Part shown: positions 11,291 through 21,001 of the stretch, piece by piece | Layout of the letters: each line of letters starts with the position of its first letter | How positions within the stretch are numbered: position 1 is the first letter of the stretch | Assembly (NCBI GenBank): GCA_015832175.1 | Contig: WJXW01000014.1 | Span: 992,001-1,056,000 of the forward strand | Origin: Paraphaeosphaeria minitans | Taxonomy: Eukaryota; Ascomycota; Dothideomycetes; Pleosporales; Didymosphaeriaceae | Reading direction: 5' to 3' | DNA: 64,000 bases | Notes under the pieces: generated by a model | What the model saw: only the letters and a program-made list of their open reading frames with translations | Told to the model about the DNA's origin: nothing | The model's database searches: none | Made by a program: the position numbers and the translations under genes

Positions 11291-12826
11291 ATGGCTACTC
11301 AAGTTCCACCCCCGTCTAAGCGCCAAAAACGCGAAGCCATAGAAATAAGCCGCACACAAGCCCCGGCAGCCTCCATCCCAGACGGTAGCATCCGCATCCG
11401 CTTCGTTGACCAGAGCACTGGCACCTCAGGCACTCTTCCTGTCCTCACAGTTCCCCTCTCCCAAGCGACTACCACCAATCTCAACCTCCTGCTCAACAGT
11501 CTCAAAGACCAGCTCGACGACGATTCAATTCCCTATCGTTTTTACCACGGCGAGTCCCCCGAAGCGCTCGGCGACAAGGAAGATGTCTACAACTCATTGG
11601 TCAAGCCCGGAAGGGTGACCGCAGAAGAGGAGGTCGTGCTGCAGTATGCACCGCAGGCAGTGTTTAGAGTGAAGGCTGTGAGTCGGTGTGCGGCGGCAGT
11701 CAGTGGGCATGGGGATAACATCCTAGCGGTACAATTCAGTCCGAAAAACAGCTCGCGCATGGCGAGTGGGAGTGGAGATAAGACTGTGAGGATATGGGAC
11801 TGCGATACCGGAACGCCGGCGCATACGCTGAAGGGGCACTCGAGATGGGTGTTGGCGGTGAGCTATTCACCAGACGGAGCGCTGCTCGCGTCAGGAGGTT
11901 ACGACAATGAAGTGCGGATATGGGACCCGGAAACAGGAAAGCAAATCGGTGGGCCGTTGAAGGGCCACACAAACTTCATCACGAGTCTGACGTGGGAACC
12001 GTATCACCTGCAACAGGAGGGTCGACCGAGGGTAGCAAGCTCGAGCAAAGACGGGACAGTGAGAGTATGGGACGCGGTCGGCGGGAAAATGGAGTATGCG
12101 CTTTCGGGCCACAAGGGCAGCGTTACCTGCGTGAAATGGGGCGGCACAGGCAAAGTCTACACCTCATCGCACGACAAAACCATCAAGGTCTGGAACGGAC
12201 ACGACGGCACGCTCGTCCACACGCTCTCGGGCCACGCACACTGGGTAAACCACCTGGCGCTCTCGACCGAATTCGTCCTCCGCACCTCGTACCACGACCA
12301 CACGGGTAAGGTCCCTGCCACATACGCAGAGAAGCTTGCAAAAGCGAAGTCGCGCTTCGAAAAAGCCGCCACCATCAACGGCGAAGTCGTCGAGCGCCTC
12401 GCCACCGCCTCAGAAGACTGCACGCTCTTCCTCTGGACACCCCTCAGCACCAACAAGCCCGTGACCCGCATGACGGGCCACCAGAAGCAGATCAACCAAG
12501 TCTGCTTCTCGCCGGACGGCAACCTTCTCGCGTCAACGGCGTGGGACAACCACGTCAAGCTGTGGTCCGCACGCGACGGCAAGTTCCTCTTCACGCTGCG
12601 CGCGCACGTCGGCCCCGTGTACATGGCGAGCTTCTCCGCCGACAGCCGGCTGCTCGCGAGCTGCAGCAAGGATACAACGCTCAAGGTGTGGGACATGCGG
12701 ACGGGCAAGCTGAAGCAGGATCTGCCGGGGCATCATGACCAGGTGTTTGCGCTGGACTGGAGCCCCGACGGCGAGCGCGTTGGGAGCGGGGGTGCGGACA
12801 AGCAGATCCGGATATGGAGGAATTGA
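11291..12826 (+). CDS. RSA4: Notchless-type WD40 ribosome assembly factor Rsa4/NLE1
   Basis: An intronless gene of 511 residues, the usual length for fungal Rsa4. The N-terminal NLE domain (about residues 30-95: SIRIRFVDQSTGTSG and LNLLLNSLKDQL) is the ubiquitin-like module bound by the MIDAS domain of the AAA ATPase Rea1/Midasin. It is followed by a WD40 propeller of eight repeats from about residue 135 to the end, with repeated GH...VRIWD/VKLWS signatures. Rsa4 sits on nuclear pre-60S particles, and Rea1 pulling on it releases assembly factors. The start at 11291 gives MATQVPPPSKRQKRE, typical of the family. Nothing is missing. Confidence 0.97.
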   Translation: MATQVPPPSKRQKREAIEISRTQAPAASIPDGSIRIRFVDQSTGTSGTLPVLTVPLSQATTTNLNLLLNSLKDQLDDDSIPYRFYHGESPEALGDKEDVYNSLVKPGRVTAEEEVVLQYAPQAVFRVKAVSRCAAAVSGHGDNILAVQFSPKNSSRMASGSGDKTVRIWDCDTGTPAHTLKGHSRWVLAVSYSPDGALLASGGYDNEVRIWDPETGKQIGGPLKGHTNFITSLTWEPYHLQQEGRPRVASSSKDGTVRVWDAVGGKMEYALSGHKGSVTCVKWGGTGKVYTSSHDKTIKVWNGHDGTLVHTLSGHAHWVNHLALSTEFVLRTSYHDHTGKVPATYAEKLAKAKSRFEKAATINGEVVERLATASEDCTLFLWTPLSTNKPVTRMTGHQKQINQVCFSPDGNLLASTAWDNHVKLWSARDGKFLFTLRAHVGPVYMASFSADSRLLASCSKDTTLKVWDMRTGKLKQDLPGHHDQVFALDWSPDGERVGSGGADKQIRIWRN

Positions 12827-14131
12827 AATGACATGTGCTGGAAACCATAGATCAATATACCCCCCTGTATGACTCCTTCTTGCCGTCGTTCCTAGGTCCT
12901 AACCTCCCTACCCACATGAACCTTCACACCAACCAACCAACCAACCAACCCCACTGACCACATACCTCATTCCCTTTCTTCCCCATCCTCATCCAATCCA
13001 ATTCAATCCAATCCAATCCTCCCCATTCCAACCCCATACCAAACCCCCCCCTCCCCCTCCCACCACACCAACGAAGCGCGGAATGCGCAGGACCCCAGCC
13101 CGAAACACCAAAAGCTTCCGTGGACCCACTACCCAGCTCTCCGGGTCTGCAGCGTATCAGATCAGATCAGGGACGGCTCGTACGACGGGAGGATCGTGCG
13201 ATGGGGTGATGGGAATGTGAACACGTACGGTAGGCTGTGGTGGGGCTGCGGGGCGGGAGGGACGGCACGTCGCAACGGGTGTGCATGCATACATGCATGC
13301 ATGAATTGGTCAGGATGTGAAGACCGGCGCCGCTGTCGGGCTGCGGATCACGCCCAAGATGTGATGAGACACCGTAGTGCATTCAGCAAAATCACGCGTA
13401 GAGTAGAGAACGCGCATTGTTATCCAGTGTTTGATTCTGTATCTAGCAGTATCTAGCAAATTTAGCTACATGTCTTTAGCAGCTGTCTGTCCAATCTGAG
13501 CCATGCTCGCGCCTCGCACCACAAACTCCTCCGAACCCAGTAATCCCTGCCGAAACGAGCATGTTTCTGCGTACAGTCTTATGGGCTGATAAAAGAAGTC
13601 ATGACAGAGGTGTAACCGTACAAAACAAACGCCGTGAAACCGGCCCAGTCTCGCGTCGCGAGCCCACAGCGAGAGCAGAAAGCAACCACAACTGCTACGT
13701 CGGAACCCACTTACTGTTCCCTAGCTCAGTGGCAGTCGTGTGTCTCTTTTGAACCGTTCAAAAGTAAACAACGACACTCTGGAATTTATAAAAATCGAGA
13801 TTCGGTCGTAAACAGGTGTGGAGCAACAGGCCACAAGAAAATTGCTGATCGCTGCATGCCTGCGCCATGAGCAGTTTTTAAGCTGAAAATCAAGGCCCGA
13901 AAGCCGTAAAATCCGGTCTTGAGATCCGGTGATACAGTTGTATCTCAGTGGGCTCCAGCTCCTTGAGCGTTGCATAAGCAATCCGGTAAGAGTGTTGAAA
14001 CGCGCCAAATTCATGGTTTGCGCTCCCAGATTGTAGACATCCCTGAATGTCGAATCGGCGGTAGATATGTGGAACAAGTTGCTAGTATACATGGACGGAA
14101 ATGGAATCTCGTACGACAAGCACGCGACTGA
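12827..14131. other. Intergenic region with simple repeats
   Basis: About 1.3 kb without a supported gene. It holds a CCAA tetranucleotide run (about 12926-12950), an AATCC pentanucleotide run (about 12990-13020) and a self-complementary GCATGCAT cluster (about 13281-13304). Confidence 0.6.
12926..13020. repeat. CCAA and AATCC microsatellites
   Basis: Roughly six CCAA units near 12926-12950 are followed after a short gap by an imperfect AATCC/AATTC array near 12990-13020, just downstream of RSA4. Both are visible by eye. Confidence 0.8.
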
Positions 14132-15013
14132 TTAGTCCATGTAGAAGTCGCCCTTGAGGATACGCTCCTGCATGGCGTCGGGCACCTTGGGCTGCTTGGG
14201 CATTTCGCGAACGGGTGGTTCCATGATAGCTACGCTTTTAGCCCGTTGGTGCGGTGGAGGCTGCGGCTGCATCGGCTTAGCACCGGACATGGAGGCACGC
14301 TCGGCTCGAGTACGGAGGTTCTCTGCAAAACTGTAGCCTTCGCCTGAAGTCGAAAGCATGGTCGTCAGCTCGTGTTCTCCAAAAGCTTGATCGGGATGGC
14401 GTTTCAACTGCTCGGCGAGTACATGAGAAACATGGGAAGAACGGAAAGACGGCGAGCGCTCCGAACGCTGAGATTCGGAAGTCGTTGCCTGAACATGGGA
14501 CGAAAGGGGGTCGGGGGCAGTGGATGTGGATAAAGACAGACCTCGACCTCTTGCAGTCGGGGGAGAGGAGACTTTGTGGATGGAGGGTCTACCATTGGAG
14601 TTCCCAACACTGCTATTGCTCTGCCTAACATCCCGCATGGCCCGGGCGCCAAAGCTCAGGCGCCGAGCAAAAGGAGTGGCGGGGTTGCTGTTTGCGGAGG
14701 GCATCGGATCATCTTCGAAGGGACTCTCGTCGACGGAGCCCGAGTTGGCGCTGGAGAGGCTCTCGGTGCGGGGCCGTGTCTGGAAGGGCGAGCTCTGGTT
14801 GGGCGAGGCCGAGAGACCGATGGTGGTGAGGGAGAGACGACGCCGCTGAGCGTTGACGGCGGCAGTTGTGATGGGGCCAGGGTAAGGCTGGCTCTGCACG
14901 GGCGCGCTGCTCTGGCCAAAGATGTCTCGGAAAGTCTGGCCCGTCACCGAGGCTCGCCTTCGATCGGAGAAACCGGGGCTCGGAAGCGGGGGTGAGTTGC
15001 GGTCGGAGGACAT
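14132..15013 (-). CDS. Conserved low-complexity fungal protein ending in ERILKGDFYMD
   Basis: A single exon of 293 residues from the ATG at 15013 (MSSDRNSPPLPSPGFSDRRR). An upstream in-frame ATG would add 29 residues that look like untranslated leader. The protein is Ser/Pro/Arg-rich and mostly disordered, with short conserved islands: SDRRRASVTGQTFRDIFG, GPITTAAVNAQRRRLS, ATPFARRLSFGARAMRDVR, and the invariant-looking C-terminus PDAMQERILKGDFYMD. Several RRxS-type sites suggest phosphorylation by basophilic kinases (inference). I recognise it as a fungal family of unknown function. No membrane segment is present. Confidence 0.8.
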   Translation of the reverse strand: MSSDRNSPPLPSPGFSDRRRASVTGQTFRDIFGQSSAPVQSQPYPGPITTAAVNAQRRRLSLTTIGLSASPNQSSPFQTRPRTESLSSANSGSVDESPFEDDPMPSANSNPATPFARRLSFGARAMRDVRQSNSSVGNSNGRPSIHKVSSPPTARGRGLSLSTSTAPDPLSSHVQATTSESQRSERSPSFRSSHVSHVLAEQLKRHPDQAFGEHELTTMLSTSGEGYSFAENLRTRAERASMSGAKPMQPQPPPHQRAKSVAIMEPPVREMPKQPKVPDAMQERILKGDFYMD

Positions 15014-15293
15014 GGCTGGCGTGGCGGGAGTGCGATAGAAGGTGCGATGTGAGGTTGATGCGGGATTCGTCTGGAGCGAGGTCAATTGGGAGGGTTTCAA
15101 GCAGTCAGCTGCGGCGTGGAAGGCAACGGGGGCGCGGAGGTAGATATAGCAGACTCCGATGCATGTGCTGGTTCGAGCGAACGACTTACCAAGCGCGATA
15201 CGTCACGTCACCGGCGTCCGATAAGGTCGCGGTAGCGTGATGGCGGGGGTGCAATACAGTGGAGCAGTTTCACAGCGCGGCACAAGCTGACGA

Positions 15294-15377
15294 GCGGCGG
15301 TAATGAGGGCAGATTGAGGCGAAGAGGAATGTAAAGCGGCGGCAATCAGTGCAGATGAAGGTGACGAGGAATGTAAG
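15294..15377. repeat. Two-copy 42-bp tandem repeat
   Basis: Copies at 15294-15335 and 15336-15377 both begin GCGGCGG and end GAGGAATGTAA, with scattered differences inside. It lies upstream of the conserved protein gene at 14132-15013, probably in its promoter. Confidence 0.75.
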
Positions 15378-15597
15378 GCGACGAGAGCAACGGGCAATGC
15401 TGGACCGTCTTATTAATATGGGACGGGACGCGGGATCGACTGAGAGCTAGCTTAAATCGGGAAGGCGTGCCTTCCCCGCATTCTCGCAGGGAAGCGACAA
15501 AGGGCTCTGTGTGGGTGCATGGCAGAGCCCGCGACAAATCAGCAGCGACAACTAACAGCAACTACTGAACAAGCCTTGCTCCGTCTGCGTCGACGGC

Positions 15598-15655
15598 CGA
15601 CCGACCCTCCTGACCCTCCTGACCCTCCTGGCCATCCTGTCCATCCTGTCCATCA
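15598..15655. repeat. 9-bp minisatellite (GACCCTCCT-like)
   Basis: About six adjacent 9-bp units, first GACCCTCCT copies and then diverged TCCATCCTG copies. In one frame this reads as Asp-Pro-Pro and then His-Pro-Val repeats, but no gene is supported. Confidence 0.75.
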
Positions 15656-16891
15656 TCCACCGCACAAGGCTACTCTCCGCGCGTCAAGTCGTGGTCGCTG
15701 CATGCGTGCAACCACCCTCGGGACCCTCAATGTCCGCTTTCTCTCATGGCCGACCTATTCACCCGCCGGGGGACGCCAGTCTAGCCTGTGAAGACGGCTT
15801 ATCCGAACTACACATGCTCCCGCGGCTGTTCAATGTCAGCGACTGTCGTCAAGACTTGCCGTGGCCAGCAGCGGTGCAGGGGGGCTATGCACCTGTATGC
15901 AACCACCATGTCTGCCTGTAGCCTTCCATGGCATCCGGCGGACCCAGTTGCGAGGTGAGAAGAATGACCCAGAACGGCCCGAAACGCCCTCCGGACGCGA
16001 CAAGCACACGAGTCCCCGCAGACTGCCTAGGTACAGCTGCGCTGGCCAGCGCTTCCAGCAGAAGCCGGGTGCCCATATGCGCTTGCCTTGTCCAATTGCC
16101 TCTGTGGACACGCGAGCATGCATCTCACGTTGGCCCCTTGTTTCTCCTCGTCCACAAACGTAGAAGGCACCTTCATTTGTTCATCCCGACATCACGCCAC
16201 GAGCGAACGTGGACCTTGCAACGGCCCGATGTGCGCATCGAATCCACTTCTACACAATAGCTCTGTCTCGCTCCTTTCTTAGCTCAGCTGAAGCACGCTT
16301 CCGCTACAACTAATCCTCTCCGCGCCTTGGCACCGCCCCCGTTGCATACGATTCCCCCGCTGCTTTCATCAGCTGGACGCTTACCTGCAGTCGCCCATGC
16401 TGTAATCATCCCTTAGCGCCTTCAGACCACCGCAAAACTGCCTCCATGTTCTCTGTTTGCAGAAGGAAAGACTGCATTTGGATTTTTTGTGGGGTTAAGC
16501 TAACTCAATGAGTATGCACAAGTGGCCTTGTAAACTAAGGCAAAGGAGTGGTGTAATAAGAAAGGCGCAGCCAAAGAAGTGAAGTCTAAAGAGCTACCAC
16601 CACAAGCCAACCTGGAGACTGGTGGATCGAGCGGGTAAGAGAACGAAAGGTAAATCAGAGCCGGAACAGAATTCCAGCGAGGGAAGAAAATGAGCCCGGG
16701 GGCGCATGGTAAAGCTGTTGAAGGAGGGAAGAAAAGGTATCGCACTGAACCAAATTTCACCGTATAGCCATCCAAAGGAACACCCAACCCACTTTAGCAA
16801 AACAGTACCCAAGTGAAGAATCCAAGAAGATGGCGAAAGGAACGTTCAAAGGTGCAGTAGGTTTGCAAGAGTCGATGCGCAGTGCACACGC

Positions 16892-18313
16892 TCACTGCAT
16901 CGTTCTTTTTGGACTGTTTCCACCACTCTGCGACGCCGCTCTCTTCCTGCTTTCCTGGATTAGCGAGCGCAAAAGGCCCAGGTACGCAGGTGGTGTCAGC
17001 GGTGTGTTCCGGAGCTGATTCTCGATGTCCCCTAGGTCCACCCCGTGATGGCGAATAATGTGTGGCGCCATGTCTTGGAGCTTATCCAACACAAAGAACC
17101 CGTTCTCCTCGCTCGCAGGGCCGATCAAGTGGACGAAGAGGTTGTTCCTTATTGGATCGCTTGGTGGCATTGGCGTGTACCAGGGCCTGTCAGCGTAGGC
17201 GTCGCAGTTGCGGCCCGTGACTTCTTCCAGCATCCTGACATAAGCTACCGCGGCCAACCTCTCGATCTCTGTATCGTCCCTCCTCTCTCCGGCGTCTGAG
17301 ACCAGCGAATCCTCACGGTACTCTTCTACCTTCTCTACCAAGCCTTGGAGCCGGGCGGCACAGCTCCTCACATCGAGAGACTCCGTGCGGTGGTTGGTCG
17401 GCCCCTTCTCGATGTATTCATCCAATGCATTGAACGCTTCATCGATACGCTTGTTGATTTTCTTGAAGAAGACTTTCACCTGAAACTCGGGCGAGCATAA
17501 ATCCTGTAGCTGCATGAAGAAGGCCGGGTACCGAATTGCATGTTCTACGATGATTGGGCGAAGCCCGCGGAACATGCGCGACTGTTCTGACAGCTCTCGC
17601 GTGTCTTCGCTCTTGAACTCGGCAGGCAGAAGACCGTTCGGTTCAAAGCATGACATCATATTGGCCACCTCGTCAATAAGCTCATCCATCTCCGGCAAGT
17701 CTTCGTTTTCGACTACCCAGTGAAAGTGGTCTGCAAAAGATTGGAGAGAGCGCATTTTCAGGACTTCTGCGGGGTGCGTGTTTCTTACGCTGGAGCCATC
17801 TCCTGCCAGTTGAATTTTTTGATTTGTCGGTAGGACTGAGCTCAATTGGCCTATGAACCAGAAGATGTGCTTCCCGGCAAGTTAGTGTTTGTAGGTTACC
17901 AAGGTTTTCAACATACGTACCTTGCAGGCCTTCTCGTTCTGCACATTACCACAGCTACACTTGGGAACCCTTCCTTCTTCCACTTTAATAGTGATGTCAT
18001 CATCCAGATTGAAAAAGTATGCGCCATCGTCTGTTTCTCTACAGAATCGCATCCGGATGTTGTTGTCGTCCTTCACTAGGCCTATCTTGGCCCTCCGGCG
18101 CAGCTCGTCGTCGAAAGCCGAGATGTCATAGATATGACCGTTGGTCGATTCGATCAATGATGGGGTCGGCGATATGGGGCTCGATGTAGGTGATTCTTGC
18201 GGAGTCTGCGGTGGATTTGTCCGCAAACGAGCCGCTCCAGCTCGAGTAGTGACCATAGTATCACTGAGCGACAACTTTGAGAGCTCTTCTGCCGACATGG
18301 AGAAGGATTTCAA
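16892..18313 (-). CDS. SWIM-type zinc-finger protein
   Basis: Exon 1 is 18313-17921 and exon 2 is 17869-16892, giving 456 residues (455 after removal of the initiator, or 451 from the alternative ATG at 18298). The 51-nt intron (GTACGT...GGGAAG, branch CTAAC) is phase 0 and falls inside the zinc site. Splicing creates a CxCx8CxH array, C119, C121, C130 and H132 (KCSCGNVQNEKACK-HIFWF), which fits the SWIM finger (CxCxnCxH) seen in several DNA- and protein-binding eukaryotic proteins. Upstream is a Ser/Thr/Pro-rich region. Downstream is a long mostly helical part of unknown family ending in a basic tail (RKRAASQ...SPKRTMQ) that could be a nuclear signal. The precise role is unknown. Confidence 0.82.
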
Positions 18314-20531
18314 GTTTTGTTGTGGCTTGACAACAGGATGTCGAGGCTAGAATATATACCAATGCAGTTTACGCCGCAAACCTAGCTGATCCTGAAATGT
18401 ATTGCACTAGTGTTCACTACCGTGAAGGCGCTTGCCAGATTGACCTTAAACGCCACAGAGGCGGCGGCGTGTACCGTGCGGGTGATAATCAAGGACTCTA
18501 GCTGAAGGCGATGTACAAGGTCGGGGCTGCTAGAACAAGGTCCTGTAGGCAACGTGTTAGATCAAGCCAATAACCGAGACAAGATAGTGTTCGGAATGGC
18601 TCGAGCTACACTGTCTTTGCCCTGCGTATTTGCGGAAGAGGCGAGGCTGAAGTGTCTACCGTGATTAGCACGATTGGCGCCAGGGCTGATCAAAGACAAA
18701 TGAGGGCCTAAGGTATCGAAAGAGCAAAGCTTCGTCGCTACGCCCGTGCATGGGTGTCGAATCTGATGTGCACACGCCAAGGAAAAAGTAGTCATCTTGG
18801 TCGTAGTTGGTCCTATTCACCAATAAACGGCCTCGAGGGGGCTAGTGGCCGAGGGGTCGCGGCTCAGGCAAGAGAGTATGCCTGGCGGTATAATGGCTTG
18901 ACGTCAATAGACAGATTGGTGGTTCTCGCTTCTACCAATACGAGCAACTGCGCCGCGGACTGATAGTGGGGGACAGGGCGCCGGGACACGCTGATATAGG
19001 GCTGTTGTGTACGGAGCTAGACGATCAGTCGACTTTCAGGCTCCGATATCCGCCAGCTGTTTGGAGGGTTCTGAAGCCTGGTCAACAGGTACTCTCGATT
19101 GGCCAGGCGTGTATTGCTGGTGTTGGATTTCAGGTTGTGCAACACTGTAGACTTTGTTTCAAGGGCTCCATGCGCGGTACAACGGAACCGAGCACGCAGG
19201 AACAAGGCATCAGCGGTCGTTGAAGCGCGGCAAGACTGTGCACTCGCTGTTGCCGCGGTCTTGACAGCCTCTGCAGAAGCCACACATCCGCTGTTCTGGG
19301 CGGTGGGGCCGGCAGCGAAGCGCTTCAATGGTGGAGTTGTAGGGTGAAGTGTGACAGTGAGGTTGAGGTGCGTGAGATGGCTCTGGCGAGGTCTCTAGCC
19401 ACATGCTGGGGGCTGTGCGCTCAGCCTCGCCGTCACTTTTCGACCTCGCAGCAGCCAATCGCTTTCACGACCCCTGCGTATGTTCAGCCCGGGGTTCCAC
19501 AGTCAAGCTTTTGGAGGGCGTGTACTTTCCCATGCGAATTAGCCTGCGATCACCTGAATTACGCCTTGCAAGAGGGACCATGTGGAGAGTGACTGCTACC
19601 TAGGTACTGTAGGCACCGACCTACCGTACCTACGCGACGCGTGAAGTTGCGATGCGAAGAAAAGCAAATGTTGAACTCGTGAGAACAACGCGCTTTGATG
19701 TCGTGTTTCAGAAGTAGCTGAGCCACTGCCAATGCCATGTTACAGAATATTCGAATAATCCAGCCAATCAGACGCGCTGTCGTTGGGCGTTGTTCATGGC
19801 CCGTGCCGGCATTGCGGAGGCTTATGCGGCGTACGGTAGGTCCTGCTTCTCAATACTCGGCCTCTCTGACGCGGTCCGCAGTAGGTAGGTATACGAGCAA
19901 GCTGGCCCGAGGGGTCCAGCCGTCCGCATTGGGTTGATCTCTGTGCCGTCGCACGCGGCACACATCCGCAAGCGCTCAGGCTCTCTCGAGTCTGCGACTG
20001 CCGATGGACGACTTCACCCAGCTAAAAATATCGAGTAGCGCGCTGTGCATTATGTGGAAGTTGGCTCGCCAGGCCAGAATTGCGGATAATGTCATGTAAT
20101 GATGGCGAGAAAACAAAGAACTAGGTATGCTGTGCTAAACAATTCATGTACCGTAGAAAAGTGAGTTGCAAGGATGGCCAATCATGGGCTGCGCAGCAGC
20201 GACACTCTCAACTCCCCTTTGCCTGAAGGGGACCGCTATAGTCGTCAAGGCGTAACACTTTGTTCCGCGACGCTTCCGCCCCCGGGTATACCTAAGACAT
20301 CACGGCTACTAGAGTTATAACTCCTAAGAAATGCGTTGTCCCGAACGAAACATGTCCAGCCGACGAACCGTGTATTATTTCGACCCCCAGCCGGGATGAC
20401 GCTAAGGAAAGTATCGCTGGGCAGGATAGCCTCGTGCAAATTGATCGGCGAGACGTAAACCAACTCTCCAGCGGCGTAAGTCTTCTCTCCCAGGCTGATT
20501 CGGAACAAAGACAACTCACACATGGGAGATC
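18314..20531. other. Gene-poor interval, nothing supported
   Basis: About 2.2 kb. Both strands carry only short frames without motifs. Short TAGGTACC-like words recur (for example near 19605-19640), but no ordered repeat, transposon end or RNA gene could be defined. Confidence 0.4.
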
Positions 20532-21001
20532 TCACCTGCTGCTGCCGCCAGTGCGTGACGCCGCCGTATATACAGAGCTCTCACGAGAGCTTTTTTGTGA
20601 TTTTTCCTCTCGAGATTTCCCGGTTTCCACAATGTGCTTCATAGAGATGCCACCCCACGGAAGACCAGAGAGGTCTCGGTTTTGGTCCATGTTTTCGGGG
20701 TCCGGCGAGGCGTATGAAGAACCTGCGCGACGCTGGTTCTCAGCTTCTCGTTCTGTCTCGTCTTTCTGCTCTCGAACTTTGTCTCCTATGAGCAGGTTAG
20801 CAGTGTCAAATCTCCGCAAGTAGCAAAGCACATACGAAAACGCCGTTGCGCAAGCTTGTTCTGGATCTTCCTGCGTTCATTGGGATCTCTCACTTCTGAC
20901 CACTCGTCAGACTGAGACCTCGACTGGTCCCTTCCCGACGACGAGGATCCCCCTCTTGTCGACATTGTCGACTGGCTACTTGTTGGTTGATGCTGGGACA
21001 T
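20532..21001 (-). CDS. Short bZIP-type basic-domain protein without a clear zipper
   Basis: Exon 1 is 21001-20836 and exon 2 is 20785-20532, giving 139 residues. The 50-nt intron (GTATGT...CATAG, branch CTAAC) interrupts the basic region and splices in phase 1. The basic motif is DPNERRKIQNKLAQRRFR (about residues 39-56), with the bZIP signature N-x7-R (N48, R56). The segment after it is charged (DKVREQKDETEREAENQRR) and lacks the heptad leucines of a normal zipper. The rest is Ser-rich, with a PDPENMDQNRDLSGLPWGG block. I recognise the overall type from other filamentous ascomycetes, where it is called a bZIP factor; the target genes are unknown. It is the only gene in about 9 kb. Confidence 0.8.

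Larger units (their letters stand above)
15014..16891. other. Intergenic region with short tandem repeats
   Basis: About 1.9 kb between two minus-strand genes. Open frames are short and compositionally biased. It contains a two-copy 42-bp repeat and a 9-bp minisatellite, listed separately. The rest shows no recognisable coding signal. Confidence 0.5.

Noticed and set aside
13718..13765. tRNA A-box-like TAGCTCAGTGG followed by a GTTCAAA word
   Set aside because: No cloverleaf can be folded: the T-stem and acceptor stem do not pair.
20245..20535. Frame following the bZIP exon (LGEKTYAAGELVYVSP)
   Set aside because: A GTGAGA donor exists at the bZIP stop, but no good branch and acceptor joins this frame, and the bZIP already ends in a typical Ser-rich tail.
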